From NCBI GenBank assembly GCA_023823795.1, contig CP085710.1:1638001-1702000 (forward strand): a stretch of DNA of 64,000 nucleotides, given 5' to 3'. This stretch comes from Bacillus sp. F19. Lineage in GTDB: Bacteria; Bacillota; Bacilli; Bacillales; Bacillaceae. The number at the start of each line of letters is the position of its first letter. Position 1 is the first letter of the stretch. Positions 17,162 to 25,042 of the stretch are shown here, one piece after another. The notes below the pieces were generated by a model, which worked only from the letters and a program-made list of their open reading frames with translations, ran no database searches and was not told where the DNA came from. The position numbers were made by a program, and so were the translations under genes.

Positions 17162-17494
17162 TTGAAAAAAGGTCCATTTTTCGTGAAAATCTGGTCAAAT
17201 GGTCAAGTGATGATTCCTTCCTACATTCGAAAAAAACTAAACATACAAACAGGTGAGCGGGTCGTCGTTCAAACTGATGGGAAAACGATCGATTTGATCA
17301 TGGATGATAACAATGCCTTTGAAAACGAAACAACCTTAAGCAGCAAGGGATCCATAACAATACCGAGTGAAATAAGAAATATATGCGAAATTGATGTAGG
17401 AGAAAAACTGAAAATTGAATGGAATGAACAGGGACAAAAAGTTACTTTTGTTCCACCTGATGACATGACAGGTTCAAATAAATTATCCAGCTGA
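17162..17494 (+). CDS. Protein with two tandem AbrB/SpoVT-like domains
   Basis: The 110-residue protein contains two swapped-hairpin-type segments: residues about 8-46 (VKIWSNGQVMIPSYIRKKLN) and 57-96 (LSSKGSITIPSEIRNICEID). The repeated pattern G-x-[VI]-x-IP-x-x-IR is the AbrB-type DNA-binding or antitoxin fold. AbrB normally has one such domain and dimerises; a fused pair would be a pseudo-dimer. The start is TTG at 17162 with GGAGTGATATC upstream; the frame is open to 17069 without RBS. A transition-state regulator or orphan antitoxin are both possible. No toxin-like partner is adjacent. Confidence 0.75.
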   Translation: MKKGPFFVKIWSNGQVMIPSYIRKKLNIQTGERVVVQTDGKTIDLIMDDNNAFENETTLSSKGSITIPSEIRNICEIDVGEKLKIEWNEQGQKVTFVPPDDMTGSNKLSS

Positions 17495-17498
17495 TCAG

Positions 17499-17525
17499 CC
17501 GGCCGAAACTGGGCCGGTTTCAGTT
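17499..17525 (+). terminator. Hairpin after the AbrB-like gene
   Basis: CCGGCC / GGCCGG around GAAACT, followed by TTTCAGTTT. The U-run is weak. Confidence 0.55.
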
Positions 17526-17542
17526 TGTACGGGGGGAAACCA

Positions 17543-17944
17543 GTGAAAAACATACATAAGATTTTCATTCTCTGTCTTTTTTCTCTTTTCCTGTCTGCAT
17601 GCAAGGATGAAGACGAGGGGAGAGACAGGAGGCTTGTTGTGGTAGAAGATATGCTTGAGGCAATCCTTGAGGAAGATAAGAGAGATATGAGAGGCATCTA
17701 CTTAGAAGGAGCCTACCACTCACCGCAAGAGCTGATCTCCCTTAAAAAGAAATGGAAGATAGAAAACCTGGAACTTGAAGATTTTGAGATAAAAGAAGAA
17801 AGCTTTTATGTCTTCCGGGCCTATTATGATCAGGATGATCAAAAGGAAAGCAAAGCCATTGCCTTTCGTGTTAGGGAGACAGATGAAGATGAATTGATCG
17901 TGGATTATGTGGATCAGGTGGTTGAAGAAAAAAAGAATCAGTAA
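17543..17944 (+). CDS. Small lipoprotein of unknown function
   Basis: A 133-residue protein with an N-terminal signal (VKNIHKIFILCLFSLF) and the lipobox LSAC, so it is predicted to be anchored outside the membrane. The mature part is acidic and lysine-rich (EDMLEAILEEDKRDM, LKKKWKIENLELEDF) with no recognised domain. The GTG start at 17543 follows a GGGGGG ribosome-binding stretch; an upstream ATG would add six residues without an RBS. Its terminator has been split by an IS element. Confidence 0.75.
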   Translation: MKNIHKIFILCLFSLFLSACKDEDEGRDRRLVVVEDMLEAILEEDKRDMRGIYLEGAYHSPQELISLKKKWKIENLELEDFEIKEESFYVFRAYYDQDDQKESKAIAFRVRETDEDELIVDYVDQVVEEKKNQ

Positions 17945-17971
17945 AAAGCTTGTATGATTTCATACAAGCTT

Positions 17972-19514
17972 CAGTTTGTAGACAAAAGGCATTCGGATGA
18001 GCTCTATCCGAATGCTTTTTGTCATTTCTGGGGCTAATTTGATGTTTGTAGGCCTATTCGTTGACTATTTTTATACCGCTTTCGCTGGCTTCCATGTCCA
18101 GGATGCCAACTTTTTCAAGTTCATGGCAGCAAAAGTAAGCATCGCCTGCATGGACAATTTTTTGAGTCCTCTCAACGTTGTCCAACGCATACCATGCTTT
18201 TCTTTTGCATCTGCAAAGACACGCTCTATCGTTTCTTTGCGTTTTGCATAAATTGTTTTGTTCTCTTCTGTATGACGAAGGTGTTCAGCTTCATCTAAGT
18301 ATTCTTGCCAGAGATGCCTTTCAATCAATTTCTGATGATTTTGGCTCTCCGTACATTGGCTTAGGAATGGGCAATTTTCACAAACCTTCGGATCGGAAGA
18401 GTATTGTCTGTATCCTTTTTTCGTAGTAGTTCTGTAAGGAAGCACTTGATCGTGCGGGCATATGTAACAATCAAAATGTTCGTCATACACATAATCACTT
18501 TTCTTGAAAAATCCATCTTTTGTTTTTGGCCGTGTATAAGGAAAAACCGGACGAATTTCTTTTTCGTTCAAATAGTGAGCAAGAGCAGGGTTCTTGTAAG
18601 CAGCATCGGCAGCAACAGCAACAGGTTTCTTGTGAAGCTCAGTTACTGATCAAGTAGAGGCTCGAATATTGCACTGTCGTGCACGTTACCAGGCGTAACG
18701 ATTGTCCCCAGAACAAATCCTTTTTCGTCAGAGGCTGTGTGAAATGAGTAAGCGAACTGTTTTGTTCTTTCATCTTTTACGTAATAGCCACTTTCCGGAT
18801 CCGTCGTACTTTCTTTAATCACTTTCTCTTCCGGTTCAAATTTATCTGGGGGAAAAGGCTTTTTTCCGTTTTCTTCGCGGTCTAGATTGAGTTCGTTTTG
18901 GAGCCTTTCCTCATATGATTTCGTTTCTTTTCGTACGATCTTTTTCTGATACTTTCGTTTATTAGCACTAGCCTTTACGTGAGTTGAATCAATAAATACC
19001 TGTTCTCCATTGACCAGTTTCTTATCAATCGCCTCTTTTAAGATGCGGTAAAATATCTGCTCAAACAGATCTGTATCCTTAAAGCGCCGTTCATAGTTTT
19101 ACCGAATGTTGAGAAGTGGGGCACCTTGTCATGAAAACCAAAACCCAAAAACCAACGGTAGGCTAAGTTGGTTTCAATCTCTTCAATGGTTCTTCTCATG
19201 GATCGAATACCGAAAAGGTATTGGATGAAGGTCATTTTAATCAATATGACCGGATCAATACTTGGACGACCTCGATCTGCGGAATAGACTTTCTCTACTA
19301 ATGGATAGATGAAAGAAAAATCGAGAGCTTGTTCAATTTTACGGACTAAGTGATCTTCCGGCACCAACTGTTCAAGTGTAATCATTTCTAGTTGATCGCG
19401 ATTCATTTGATTATTTTTAGACAACATCCAAATCACCTCTGTATTGTTCTATTTTCATTATATAAAAAAACTGCCGACAAATCCCCCAAAAAGGGGGGAT
19501 TTGTCGACAGTCTG
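17972..19514 (-). mobile_element. IS1182-family insertion sequence, inactive
   Basis: The element is 1543 bp long. Its ends are imperfect inverted repeats: CAGTTTGTAGACAAA at the left and CAGACTGTCGACAAA read inward from the right (12 of 15 matching). It is flanked by an identical 26-bp direct repeat (17946-17971 and 19515-19540), which is itself a perfect hairpin, the terminator of the lipoprotein gene. The transposase gene is broken by two frameshifts. Confidence 0.85.
18071..19436 (-). pseudogene. IS1182-family transposase, twice frameshifted
   Basis: The N-terminal part (19436 to about 19100) carries EQLVPEDHLVRKIEQALDFS and RGRPSIDPVILIKMTFIQYL. A missing A in a run near 19100 shifts the frame; the middle part continues as FIDSTHVKASANKRKYQ. 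A second missing base near 18645 shifts it again into the C-terminal part (AADAAYKNPALAHYLN, ETIERVFADAKEKHGMRWTT). Restoring one base at each place gives one continuous DDE transposase. This family is not known to need frameshifting, so it is dead. Confidence 0.85.
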
Positions 19515-19547
19515 AAGCTTGTATGATTTCATACAAGCTTTTTTTAT
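19515..19547. terminator. Original terminator hairpin, right copy with T-run
   Basis: AAGCTTGTATGA / TCATACAAGCTT is a perfect stem followed by seven T. The same 26 bp precede the IS on its left but there lack the T-run, showing that this was the shared lipoprotein/spo0E-type terminator before insertion. Confidence 0.85.
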
Positions 19548-19553
19548 GTCTGA

Positions 19554-19736
19554 TTAATTCAATACTTGATTCTTTCGTACCATCGACTTTGATGGTTCTA
19601 ATCGCATTCCGATATTCAGAATACGGTCCAGCTGCTGGCTTGCTTTTATGGTAGTGATGGAACTAGGTCCGTCTATTTTGGCGCTTTCAAACATTTCCTT
19701 CCGATATTTCTCAATAAGAATATCCATCATGTTCAA
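19554..19736 (-). CDS. Spo0E-family aspartyl-phosphate phosphatase
   Basis: A 60-residue protein with the Spo0E-family pattern: LIEKYRKEMFESAKI (helix 1), a short loop, and the signature SQQLDRILN on helix 2. Such proteins dephosphorylate Spo0A~P and delay sporulation. I place the start at TTG 19736, seven bases after GAGGTG; the frame is open to an ATG at 19757 that would include the RBS in the coding sequence. A KinE-like sporulation kinase is encoded in the same window, so both arms of the phosphorelay are represented. Confidence 0.8.
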   Translation of the reverse strand: MNMMDILIEKYRKEMFESAKIDGPSSITTIKASQQLDRILNIGMRLEPSKSMVRKNQVLN

Positions 19737-19833
19737 GAGAATCACCTCACATTTCATGCAAAATATCCGTGACTAGTTTATATATTGTCATGTTATTTCT
19801 GTTTTAAACAGCTTTGATCATTTTAAAAAACAT

Positions 19834-20274
19834 TTATAAAGAAGTCAGCTTTTTAAGCAGACTTCGAAATTCTTGATTCAATCTCTCGAAATCTTCCCGC
19901 GAAAGTCCGCTTGTTTTCAGCATGAATTCTGGAACACGATGCGCTTCTTCTTTCAGGTTTTGGCCCTTGTCCGTTAAACTGATCTCGACTTTGCGCTCAT
20001 CTGCTTTAGAACGAATGCGCTCAACCAAACCAGCTTCTTCAAGTCTTTTCAGCAAGGGAGTGAGTGTGCCTGAATCTAATAAGAGTTCCTTGCCTAAATC
20101 CTTCACGCTCAATTTTTTATGCTCCCATAAAACGAGCATGACTAAATATTGAGGGTATGTTAGATCAAGCTCCTGCAAAATGGGCCTGTACATTTTTGTC
20201 ATCTCCCTGGAACACGCGTAAATGGAAAAACAAAGCTGCTGTTCTAGACTGAGAGGGTGTTTATCTGAAGGCAT
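19834..20274 (-). CDS. ohrR: Organic-hydroperoxide-sensing MarR repressor OhrR
   Basis: The 146-residue MarR protein aligns with B. subtilis OhrR: the reactive Cys15 in QLCFSIYACSREM, Tyr29 and Tyr40 that hydrogen-bond it, and the winged-helix core (LLLDSGTLTPLLKRLEEAGL, RIRSKADERKVEISLTDKG). A second Cys at position 21 could allow intramolecular disulfide formation, as in two-cysteine OhrRs. It is divergent from ohr, the classical arrangement, with an operator between them. Confidence 0.93.
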   Translation of the reverse strand: MPSDKHPLSLEQQLCFSIYACSREMTKMYRPILQELDLTYPQYLVMLVLWEHKKLSVKDLGKELLLDSGTLTPLLKRLEEAGLVERIRSKADERKVEISLTDKGQNLKEEAHRVPEFMLKTSGLSREDFERLNQEFRSLLKKLTSL

Positions 20275-20301
20275 TGGTTAATTACTCCCGACATTTATTT
20301 A

Positions 20302-20361
20302 TTGACAAACCCATTATACCCTTGCTATATTAGTTTTTCAAAAACAAATTGCACGCAATTT
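20302..20361 (+). promoter_or_regulatory. ohr promoter and OhrR-type operator
   Basis: TTGACA (20302-20307), an 18-bp spacer and TATATT (20326-20331) form a good sigma-A promoter. AAATTG-CACG-CAATTT (20346-20361), a perfect inverted repeat, covers the expected transcription start. It is the most likely OhrR binding site. Confidence 0.7.
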
Positions 20362-20391
20362 AATTTTATGAAATGAAATGGGGATACTATC

Positions 20392-20805
20392 ATGCAAAAA
20401 CTTTACACAGCAACTGCAACTGCGACAGGCGGAAGAGAAGGAAGAGTTCAAACGAAAGACAAACAACTTGATCTAGCGATTGAGATGCCAAAAGCTCTTG
20501 GCGGAAGAGGCGGAGAAGGAACGAATCCAGAGCAATTGTTTGCAGCGGGTTATTCCGCATGCTTTGATAGTGCATTAAATTTGGTGGCAAGAACAGAACG
20601 TGAAAAAATCGGCCAAACATCGGTTACATCACATGTATCAATTGGAAAGGATGATACAGGCTTCGGATTATCTGTTATCCTTGAAGTTCACATTCCGGAT
20701 GTAACAAAAGAAAGAGCTGAAGAGCTTGTTCAGAAGGCTCATAACGTTTGTCCATATTCAAAAGCAACAAAAGGAAATATCGAGGTTGAATTGAAAGTTG
20801 TCTAA
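20392..20805 (+). CDS. ohrA: Organic hydroperoxide resistance protein (Ohr/OsmC family)
   Basis: The 137-residue thiol peroxidase reduces organic hydroperoxides. Its two catalytic cysteines are in place (Cys57 in AGYSACFDSAL and Cys120 in AHNVCPYSKAT), as are Arg18 and the Glu of GTNPEQLF that position the substrate. Length matches the family. It is expressed from the OhrR-controlled promoter upstream. Its terminator now carries an IS3-family element in the hairpin loop. Confidence 0.95.
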   Translation: MQKLYTATATATGGREGRVQTKDKQLDLAIEMPKALGGRGGEGTNPEQLFAAGYSACFDSALNLVARTEREKIGQTSVTSHVSIGKDDTGFGLSVILEVHIPDVTKERAEELVQKAHNVCPYSKATKGNIEVELKVV

Positions 20806-20872
20806 TACCTGAAAAAGAGCTCAGTCCAAAGTGAACTGTACCCTTTAAAATGGACAGTGAAATAAAAAGTGC

Positions 20873-21736
20873 CTAAGCAGCTAGTAAGTGTCCTCGGTAT
20901 TGAGCCGGGGTCATTTTCTTTAGTCCCCATTGATAGCGATGATGGTTATAGACTTCGATAAATTGATCAACCTCTTTTGTTAACTGCTGAAGATTTTCAC
21001 ATGCTTTATGATGAACATGATCTTTAAAATGGCCAAAGAAAGATTCCATTGGAGCGTTATCCCAACAGTTTCCCTTTCGGGACATAGATTGCATGAGACC
21101 TAGATCTTTCACTTTATTTTGGAACAGAGGATGAGTGTAGTGAACGCCTTGGTCTGAATGTAGAATGGCTTCAGGATGAAACAGTTCTGTAGATTTTGCG
21201 AGCTTTCTTAACGTCTGATAAACGATATCCATTTCTAAAGAAGTTGATAAGTGGTACGCTAAGATTTCTTTGGTAGCTCCGTCTTTTACACATGACAAAT
21301 AAGATTTCTGACCCTTTCCGTAATAGAGATAGGTAATGTCGGTTAACAGTACTTTTCCTGGCTCTCTTTGATCAAACTTGCGGTTTACGATATTTTTACA
21401 CGTTCGATGTTCTTGTGTTGCCTTCGTCATCTTCCGATAAGGATTAGCTCTTCGAATTCTTGTGTTGAGATCGTACTTTTTCATAAGCCTTCTAATTTTT
21501 TTGTGATTCATGATAACACCAAAATCATTTTCCAAAATCATTTTAATGGACAATGCGCCAGTACGCCCTTTATGGATACGGAATATTTCTCTGATTAGAT
21601 GACTTTCCTGATCATCAGAATCTTCTCTCGCTTGTCGTTTATTATCTGACTTTAACCAAGCGTAGAAACCGCTTCTGCTTACTCCGGCAAGCTGACAGAA
21701 ATAAGATACATGCCCCTGTGTGTGATGCTCCTTCAA
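20873..21736 (-). CDS. IS3-family transposase OrfB (DDE integrase core)
   Basis: The 287-residue frame carries the HTH_21 segment (HIRRLMKKYD-like, KKIRRLMKKYDLNTRI) and the rve integrase core. The DDE triad is visible as VLLTDITYLYYG, ILHSDQGVHYT and NCWDNAPMESFFGHFK. It lacks a well-placed start of its own. It is most likely made as an OrfAB fusion through the -1 frameshift site at 21814-21820. Confidence 0.9.
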   Translation of the reverse strand: MKEHHTQGHVSYFCQLAGVSRSGFYAWLKSDNKRQAREDSDDQESHLIREIFRIHKGRTGALSIKMILENDFGVIMNHKKIRRLMKKYDLNTRIRRANPYRKMTKATQEHRTCKNIVNRKFDQREPGKVLLTDITYLYYGKGQKSYLSCVKDGATKEILAYHLSTSLEMDIVYQTLRKLAKSTELFHPEAILHSDQGVHYTHPLFQNKVKDLGLMQSMSRKGNCWDNAPMESFFGHFKDHVHHKACENLQQLTKEVDQFIEVYNHHRYQWGLKKMTPAQYRGHLLAA

Positions 21737-21771
21737 GCTTCTCTCGATAAGTTGAAATTTCTTTGCTGCTT

Positions 21772-22200
21772 TTAACGTCTTTTCTTCAGCGCCTGCCTCT
21801 CGAGTTCTTCTAGCTTTTTTAAAAATTCATTCTCTGTTTCAAGATATTTAATCCTAGCCTCAGCTTTTTTCAGTTTTTCTTCGACTGATAACTCTCTTGA
21901 ACTTGTACGGCCAGTACTAGCCTTGCCCCTGCGATCATCTTGCAGACCATCCTCTCCAAACTGTTCAAACGTCTTACGCCAGCGTTGAAGACATCGTTTC
22001 GGTTGTTTTTTTCCTATGATATCCAAGTCAAATCCATGCTCAATAAAAATCTGAGAAGGCCCCTTACCAGTGTGATACTCTTGAACAGCTCTGACCTTAA
22101 AGGCTGGTAAATACGTTATGGAACGGTCGGATGCATGCGATACATTAGAATTTATAACTAACTCATTTATTTGGGTTTCAGTAAACAATTTTTTACTCAT
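21772..22200 (-). CDS. IS3-family transposase OrfA (HTH)
   Basis: The 142-residue protein has an N-terminal HTH (FKVRAVQEYHTGKGPSQIF) and a C-terminal leucine-zipper segment (SVEEKLKKAEARIKYLETEN). The slippery heptamer AAAAAAG (minus strand, 21814-21820) lies 14 codons before its stop. A -1 slip there enters a frame that runs without stop into OrfB. Confidence 0.88.
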   Translation of the reverse strand: MSKKLFTETQINELVINSNVSHASDRSITYLPAFKVRAVQEYHTGKGPSQIFIEHGFDLDIIGKKQPKRCLQRWRKTFEQFGEDGLQDDRRGKASTGRTSSRELSVEEKLKKAEARIKYLETENEFLKKLEELERQALKKRR

Positions 22201-22339
22201 TTAGGAATCTCCGTTCAAATTAATATTTTAATTATAAACGGGTTAAACATGTTTAGACATAGAAAAACCCGAATATGGGGCACTTTTAATAAGTGTCCAT
22301 TATTCGGGTAGTAGTTCAAAAGGACCGAGCTCTTTTTCA

Positions 22340-23467
22340 TTATTGAATGGCAGCCTGAACATTGATGACTCCGGCTCCATAATAAAATGGATCTCCAAGT
22401 GGAACAGCTGTATTTTTTAAGCGGTTTCTCACTTCGATATTCGACATGCTCGGATATTTAGAAAGAATTAAAGCGGCTGCACCCGCTACGTGCGGCGATG
22501 CCATGGAAGTACCATTAAAAGAAGCGTATCTATTGCCCGGAACGGTGCTCAATGTGTTGACACCCGGAGCCATGACTTCAAGCTCTGAGCCGACACTTGA
22601 AAAAGATGCCCGATTGTTCGAGGAATCAACTGCACCTACTGCAATAACAGAACTGTATTTGGCCGGATAGCCGATTGTGTTCCGTTTGCCTTTTGACCCG
22701 CTGTTGCCTGCAGCTGCTACAACAACAACGCCTTTATTATAAGCTTGATCGACAGCCTGCTGAAGGGCGGCTGAACCCTGGCTGCCGCCAAGACTCATAT
22801 TAATAACATCCATCCCATTGTCAACAGCCCACTCAATGCCTTGAGCAATTCCGCTATAGGTGCCGCTTCCGGAGGAATCAAGTACTTTTACAGCATAAAG
22901 AGTGACATCCGGGGCAACGCCAAGAACACCGGTTGAATTATTCAATGCAGCAACAGTCCCGGCTACGTGCGTTCCATGGCTGTCACCATCTATGAATGGA
23001 TTCGGTTCAGCCGCAATGAAGCTTGCGCCTCCTGCCACATTCAAATCTTCATGAGAGGCGTCAATTCCTGTATCAAGTACAGCAACTTTTACACCGCTCC
23101 CTTTAACTCCTGAAGATTGAACAGCATCTGCTTTAATTTGAGGAATACCGTATGGAACGGTCTGGCTGGTGGCTTTCGCTTCGAAATCTTCTTCAATAAA
23201 TGTGACATTCGGATTTTTTTGAAGAGCCGCTGCTGCCTGATCCGGCAGAGAGGCGTGGACAACGTTCATATATTTATATTGATGCTTGACCTTACCGCCG
23301 GCACCCGAAATTAGATTCGCTTTTACTTTAAAATCTTTGACAGATGCTTTAATTCCGATTAAATAATCTTTCTTTACTGAAATAGCCTCAGCAGACTGTG
23401 AGGAAAAAAACATGGACAAAAACAGGACAAAAGCAAATAAAATACTCAGAGCCTTCCACTTTTTCAT
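22340..23467 (-). CDS. aprE: Subtilisin-like extracellular serine protease
   Basis: This 375-residue pre-pro-protease has a signal peptide (residues 1-28, ending QSAEA), an I9-type propeptide (about 29-100) and a mature enzyme beginning near [14 protein letters not shown]. The catalytic triad is Asp132 ([14 protein letters not shown]), His164 ([11 protein letters not shown]) and Ser321 ([12 protein letters not shown]), with oxyanion Asn255. It is secreted and degrades proteins outside the cell; subtilisins also trim Phr-type signalling peptides in Bacillus. The RBS AAGGGGG precedes the ATG. The divergent RRNPP regulator with its peptide gene and the motif-rich shared promoter suggest quorum control. 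Confidence 0.95.
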   Translation of the reverse strand: MKKWKALSILFAFVLFLSMFFSSQSAEAISVKKDYLIGIKASVKDFKVKANLISGAGGKVKHQYKYMNVVHASLPDQAAAALQKNPNVTFIEEDFEAKATSQTVPYGIPQIKADAVQSSGVKGSGVKVAVLDTGIDASHEDLNVAGGASFIAAEPNPFIDGDSHGTHVAGTVAALNNSTGVLGVAPDVTLYAVKVLDSSGSGTYSGIAQGIEWAVDNGMDVINMSLGGSQGSAALQQAVDQAYNKGVVVVAAAGNSGSKGKRNTIGYPAKYSSVIAVGAVDSSNNRASFSSVGSELEVMAPGVNTLSTVPGNRYASFNGTSMASPHVAGAAALILSKYPSMSNIEVRNRLKNTAVPLGDPFYYGAGVINVQAAIQ

Positions 23468-23503
23468 GAATAAACCCCCTTACATAGTATAGAATAATCA
23501 TAG

Positions 23504-23698
23504 AGTCAAAAAAGTTTGACTATTCTATCAATTATGCTACCATTTTAATAGAGTCATTTGTATTGGGAAAGATGGGGCCTTTTTTCCGAATAATAGGGAG
23601 AAATAGGGGGGATGTTTCCTGGTGGTTTTTGCAGATTGGGAAATATGGGTCTTTATTTTATGTATTATTCAGAAAAATTGAGGCTATTTTCCCAATAC
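23504..23698. promoter_or_regulatory. Repeated motifs in the protease/regulator divergent promoter region
   Basis: The 301-bp gap contains the motif ATTGGGAAAKATGGGKC twice in direct orientation (starting 23562 and 23635, 73 bp apart). An inverted partial copy, TTTCCCAATAC, lies at 23688-23698 and is the exact complement of GTATTGGGAAA at 23560-23570. Next to the protease gene there is a perfect inverted repeat AGTCAAA-N4-TTTGACT (23504-23521). These are candidate sites for the adjacent HTH regulator. No other gene is seen in the gap. Confidence 0.6.
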
Positions 23699-23768
23699 GA
23701 AAGCAAAAGGATTCGGCATAATAAAGAGAGAACTAAACATACAGATTAGTATAGATGAGGTGCTGTAC

Positions 23769-25022
23769 ATGGAAATAGGAAGTCGAATAAGGTTCTATCG
23801 CATTCAGCAAAATAAGACGCAGGAGGAACTTTCACGAGGCATCATTTCCACTTCTTACTTATCGAAAATCGAAAACAATCAGACGACTGCAAGCATCGAA
23901 GTCCTTGATTTCTTATGCAACAGGCTTGAGATCAACCTCATCGAAGAAGAAGAAATTCCTCTGATGAAATCCTTATTTGACTGGTATCATGATATCGTTC
24001 ACCGCAAGCACGATCATCTGAAAAAAAGGTACATTGACCTGCAGAAAGAAATCCTTTCGTCAAGTGATACAACGGCCATGATTTACTTTGTTCTGTTTGA
24101 ATTCAGGTATTTGCTGACAGAAAGAGAGTTTGCAGAAGCAGATTCGAAGCTTGAAAAAATCAATTTGTACAAAGACATCTTTGAAGAAAAGATGACCTAC
24201 TATTACGAGAAATTTGTCGGTCTTCATCACTATCTTCAAAGCAAATATTCGACAGCCCTCCTGCACCTCAAGGGAGCGGAGCGGTTTTTAACAAAGCACC
24301 TCCCATTTGAAAAGTGGGAGGAAGCAGATCTCTATTATTCAATTGCCCTAACTCTGAGTCAATTAAGAAAAGCGGCACTGGTCATCCAGTACACTCACTT
24401 TGCTTTAAATATATATCAATCAAGATACGATTTAATGAGATGCGCAGAGTGTCAGATTCTGCTAGGAATTAATTATTTGCGGTGTGAGGAGCATACCCGC
24501 TCAGAAGAAAGCTATTTGCTGGCCAGGAAGATTGCTGAGCAGCTGAATGATAAAAGTCTGCTTGGAATGATCTATCATAATATGGGGTACCTCAGTTCAA
24601 TTACCAAAAAATATGAACAGGCAATCGGTCGATACAATGAAGCTCTGCAATTTAAAGATAAGAATGAATCATTAAGCACTATTTTTTCTATCCTGTATGC
24701 CTATTATCAATTAGAAAATAAAGAAGAAGCTGGGAAGTGGATAATAGAAGGCAAAAACATTTTAGAAAATAACCCTAATCAGGAATATCACTATCATTTT
24801 AAAATCTATGAATATTTGCTGCAGGATAATCTATCATCAGAATTTGAATATTTTATGATGGAAGTTGTTATCCCTTACTTTATAGAGCACGAAAAACAGC
24901 AGTATATTATCGAGTATTCAGAGCTTATGGCATCATACTTTGAAGATCGCCACAAATATAAATCAGCCGTTCAATATTATCAAATCGTTTGTAGCGCTTT
25001 GAAAAGAGCATATGCAAATTAA
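23769..25022 (+). CDS. RRNPP-family quorum-sensing regulator (HTH + TPR), NprR/PlcR-like
   Basis: The protein has 417 residues. Residues about 4-60 are an XRE HTH (IGSRIRFYRIQQNKTQEELS, STSYLSKIENNQTTASIEVL). The rest is a helical TPR superstructure, clearest from residue 200 on (ALTLSQLRKAALVIQYTHFA, LLGMIYHNMGYLSSITKKYE, AIGRYNEALQFKDK). Length and architecture match NprR (423 residues) rather than the shorter PlcR. The ATG at 23769 follows GAGGTG; a GTG at 23760 is less likely. The small peptide gene starts 20 bp after the stop, as NprX and Phr genes do. Binding of re-imported peptide by the TPRs would switch its DNA binding; the target is probably the divergent protease gene. Confidence 0.88.
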   Translation: MEIGSRIRFYRIQQNKTQEELSRGIISTSYLSKIENNQTTASIEVLDFLCNRLEINLIEEEEIPLMKSLFDWYHDIVHRKHDHLKKRYIDLQKEILSSSDTTAMIYFVLFEFRYLLTEREFAEADSKLEKINLYKDIFEEKMTYYYEKFVGLHHYLQSKYSTALLHLKGAERFLTKHLPFEKWEEADLYYSIALTLSQLRKAALVIQYTHFALNIYQSRYDLMRCAECQILLGINYLRCEEHTRSEESYLLARKIAEQLNDKSLLGMIYHNMGYLSSITKKYEQAIGRYNEALQFKDKNESLSTIFSILYAYYQLENKEEAGKWIIEGKNILENNPNQEYHYHFKIYEYLLQDNLSSEFEYFMMEVVIPYFIEHEKQQYIIEYSELMASYFEDRHKYKSAVQYYQIVCSALKRAYAN

Positions 25023-25042
25023 ATAACAAGGGAGAGCTAGTC

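Larger units (their letters stand above)
20832..22318 (-). mobile_element. IS3-family (IS150-like) insertion sequence, apparently intact
   Basis: The element is 1487 bp long. Its ends read inward TGAACTGTACCC (left) and TGAACTACTACCC (right), both followed by an ATGGACA segment, i.e. imperfect terminal inverted repeats. The 4-bp target duplication AAAG flanks it at 20828-20831 and 22319-22322. Removing it restores a bidirectional terminator hairpin, GAAAAAGAGCTC-A-GTCC / GGAC-C-GAGCTCTTTTTC, between ohrA and the subtilisin gene. Both open frames and the frameshift signal are intact, so it may be recent and active. Confidence 0.9.

Noticed and set aside
17162-17944. Toxin-antitoxin pair formed by the AbrB-like protein and the lipoprotein.
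   Set aside because: The second protein has a lipobox and no toxin fold, and a hairpin separates the genes.
18071-19436. Programmed frameshifting in the IS1182 transposase.
   Set aside because: Two separate single-base losses are needed and neither lies at a slippery motif; decay is simpler.
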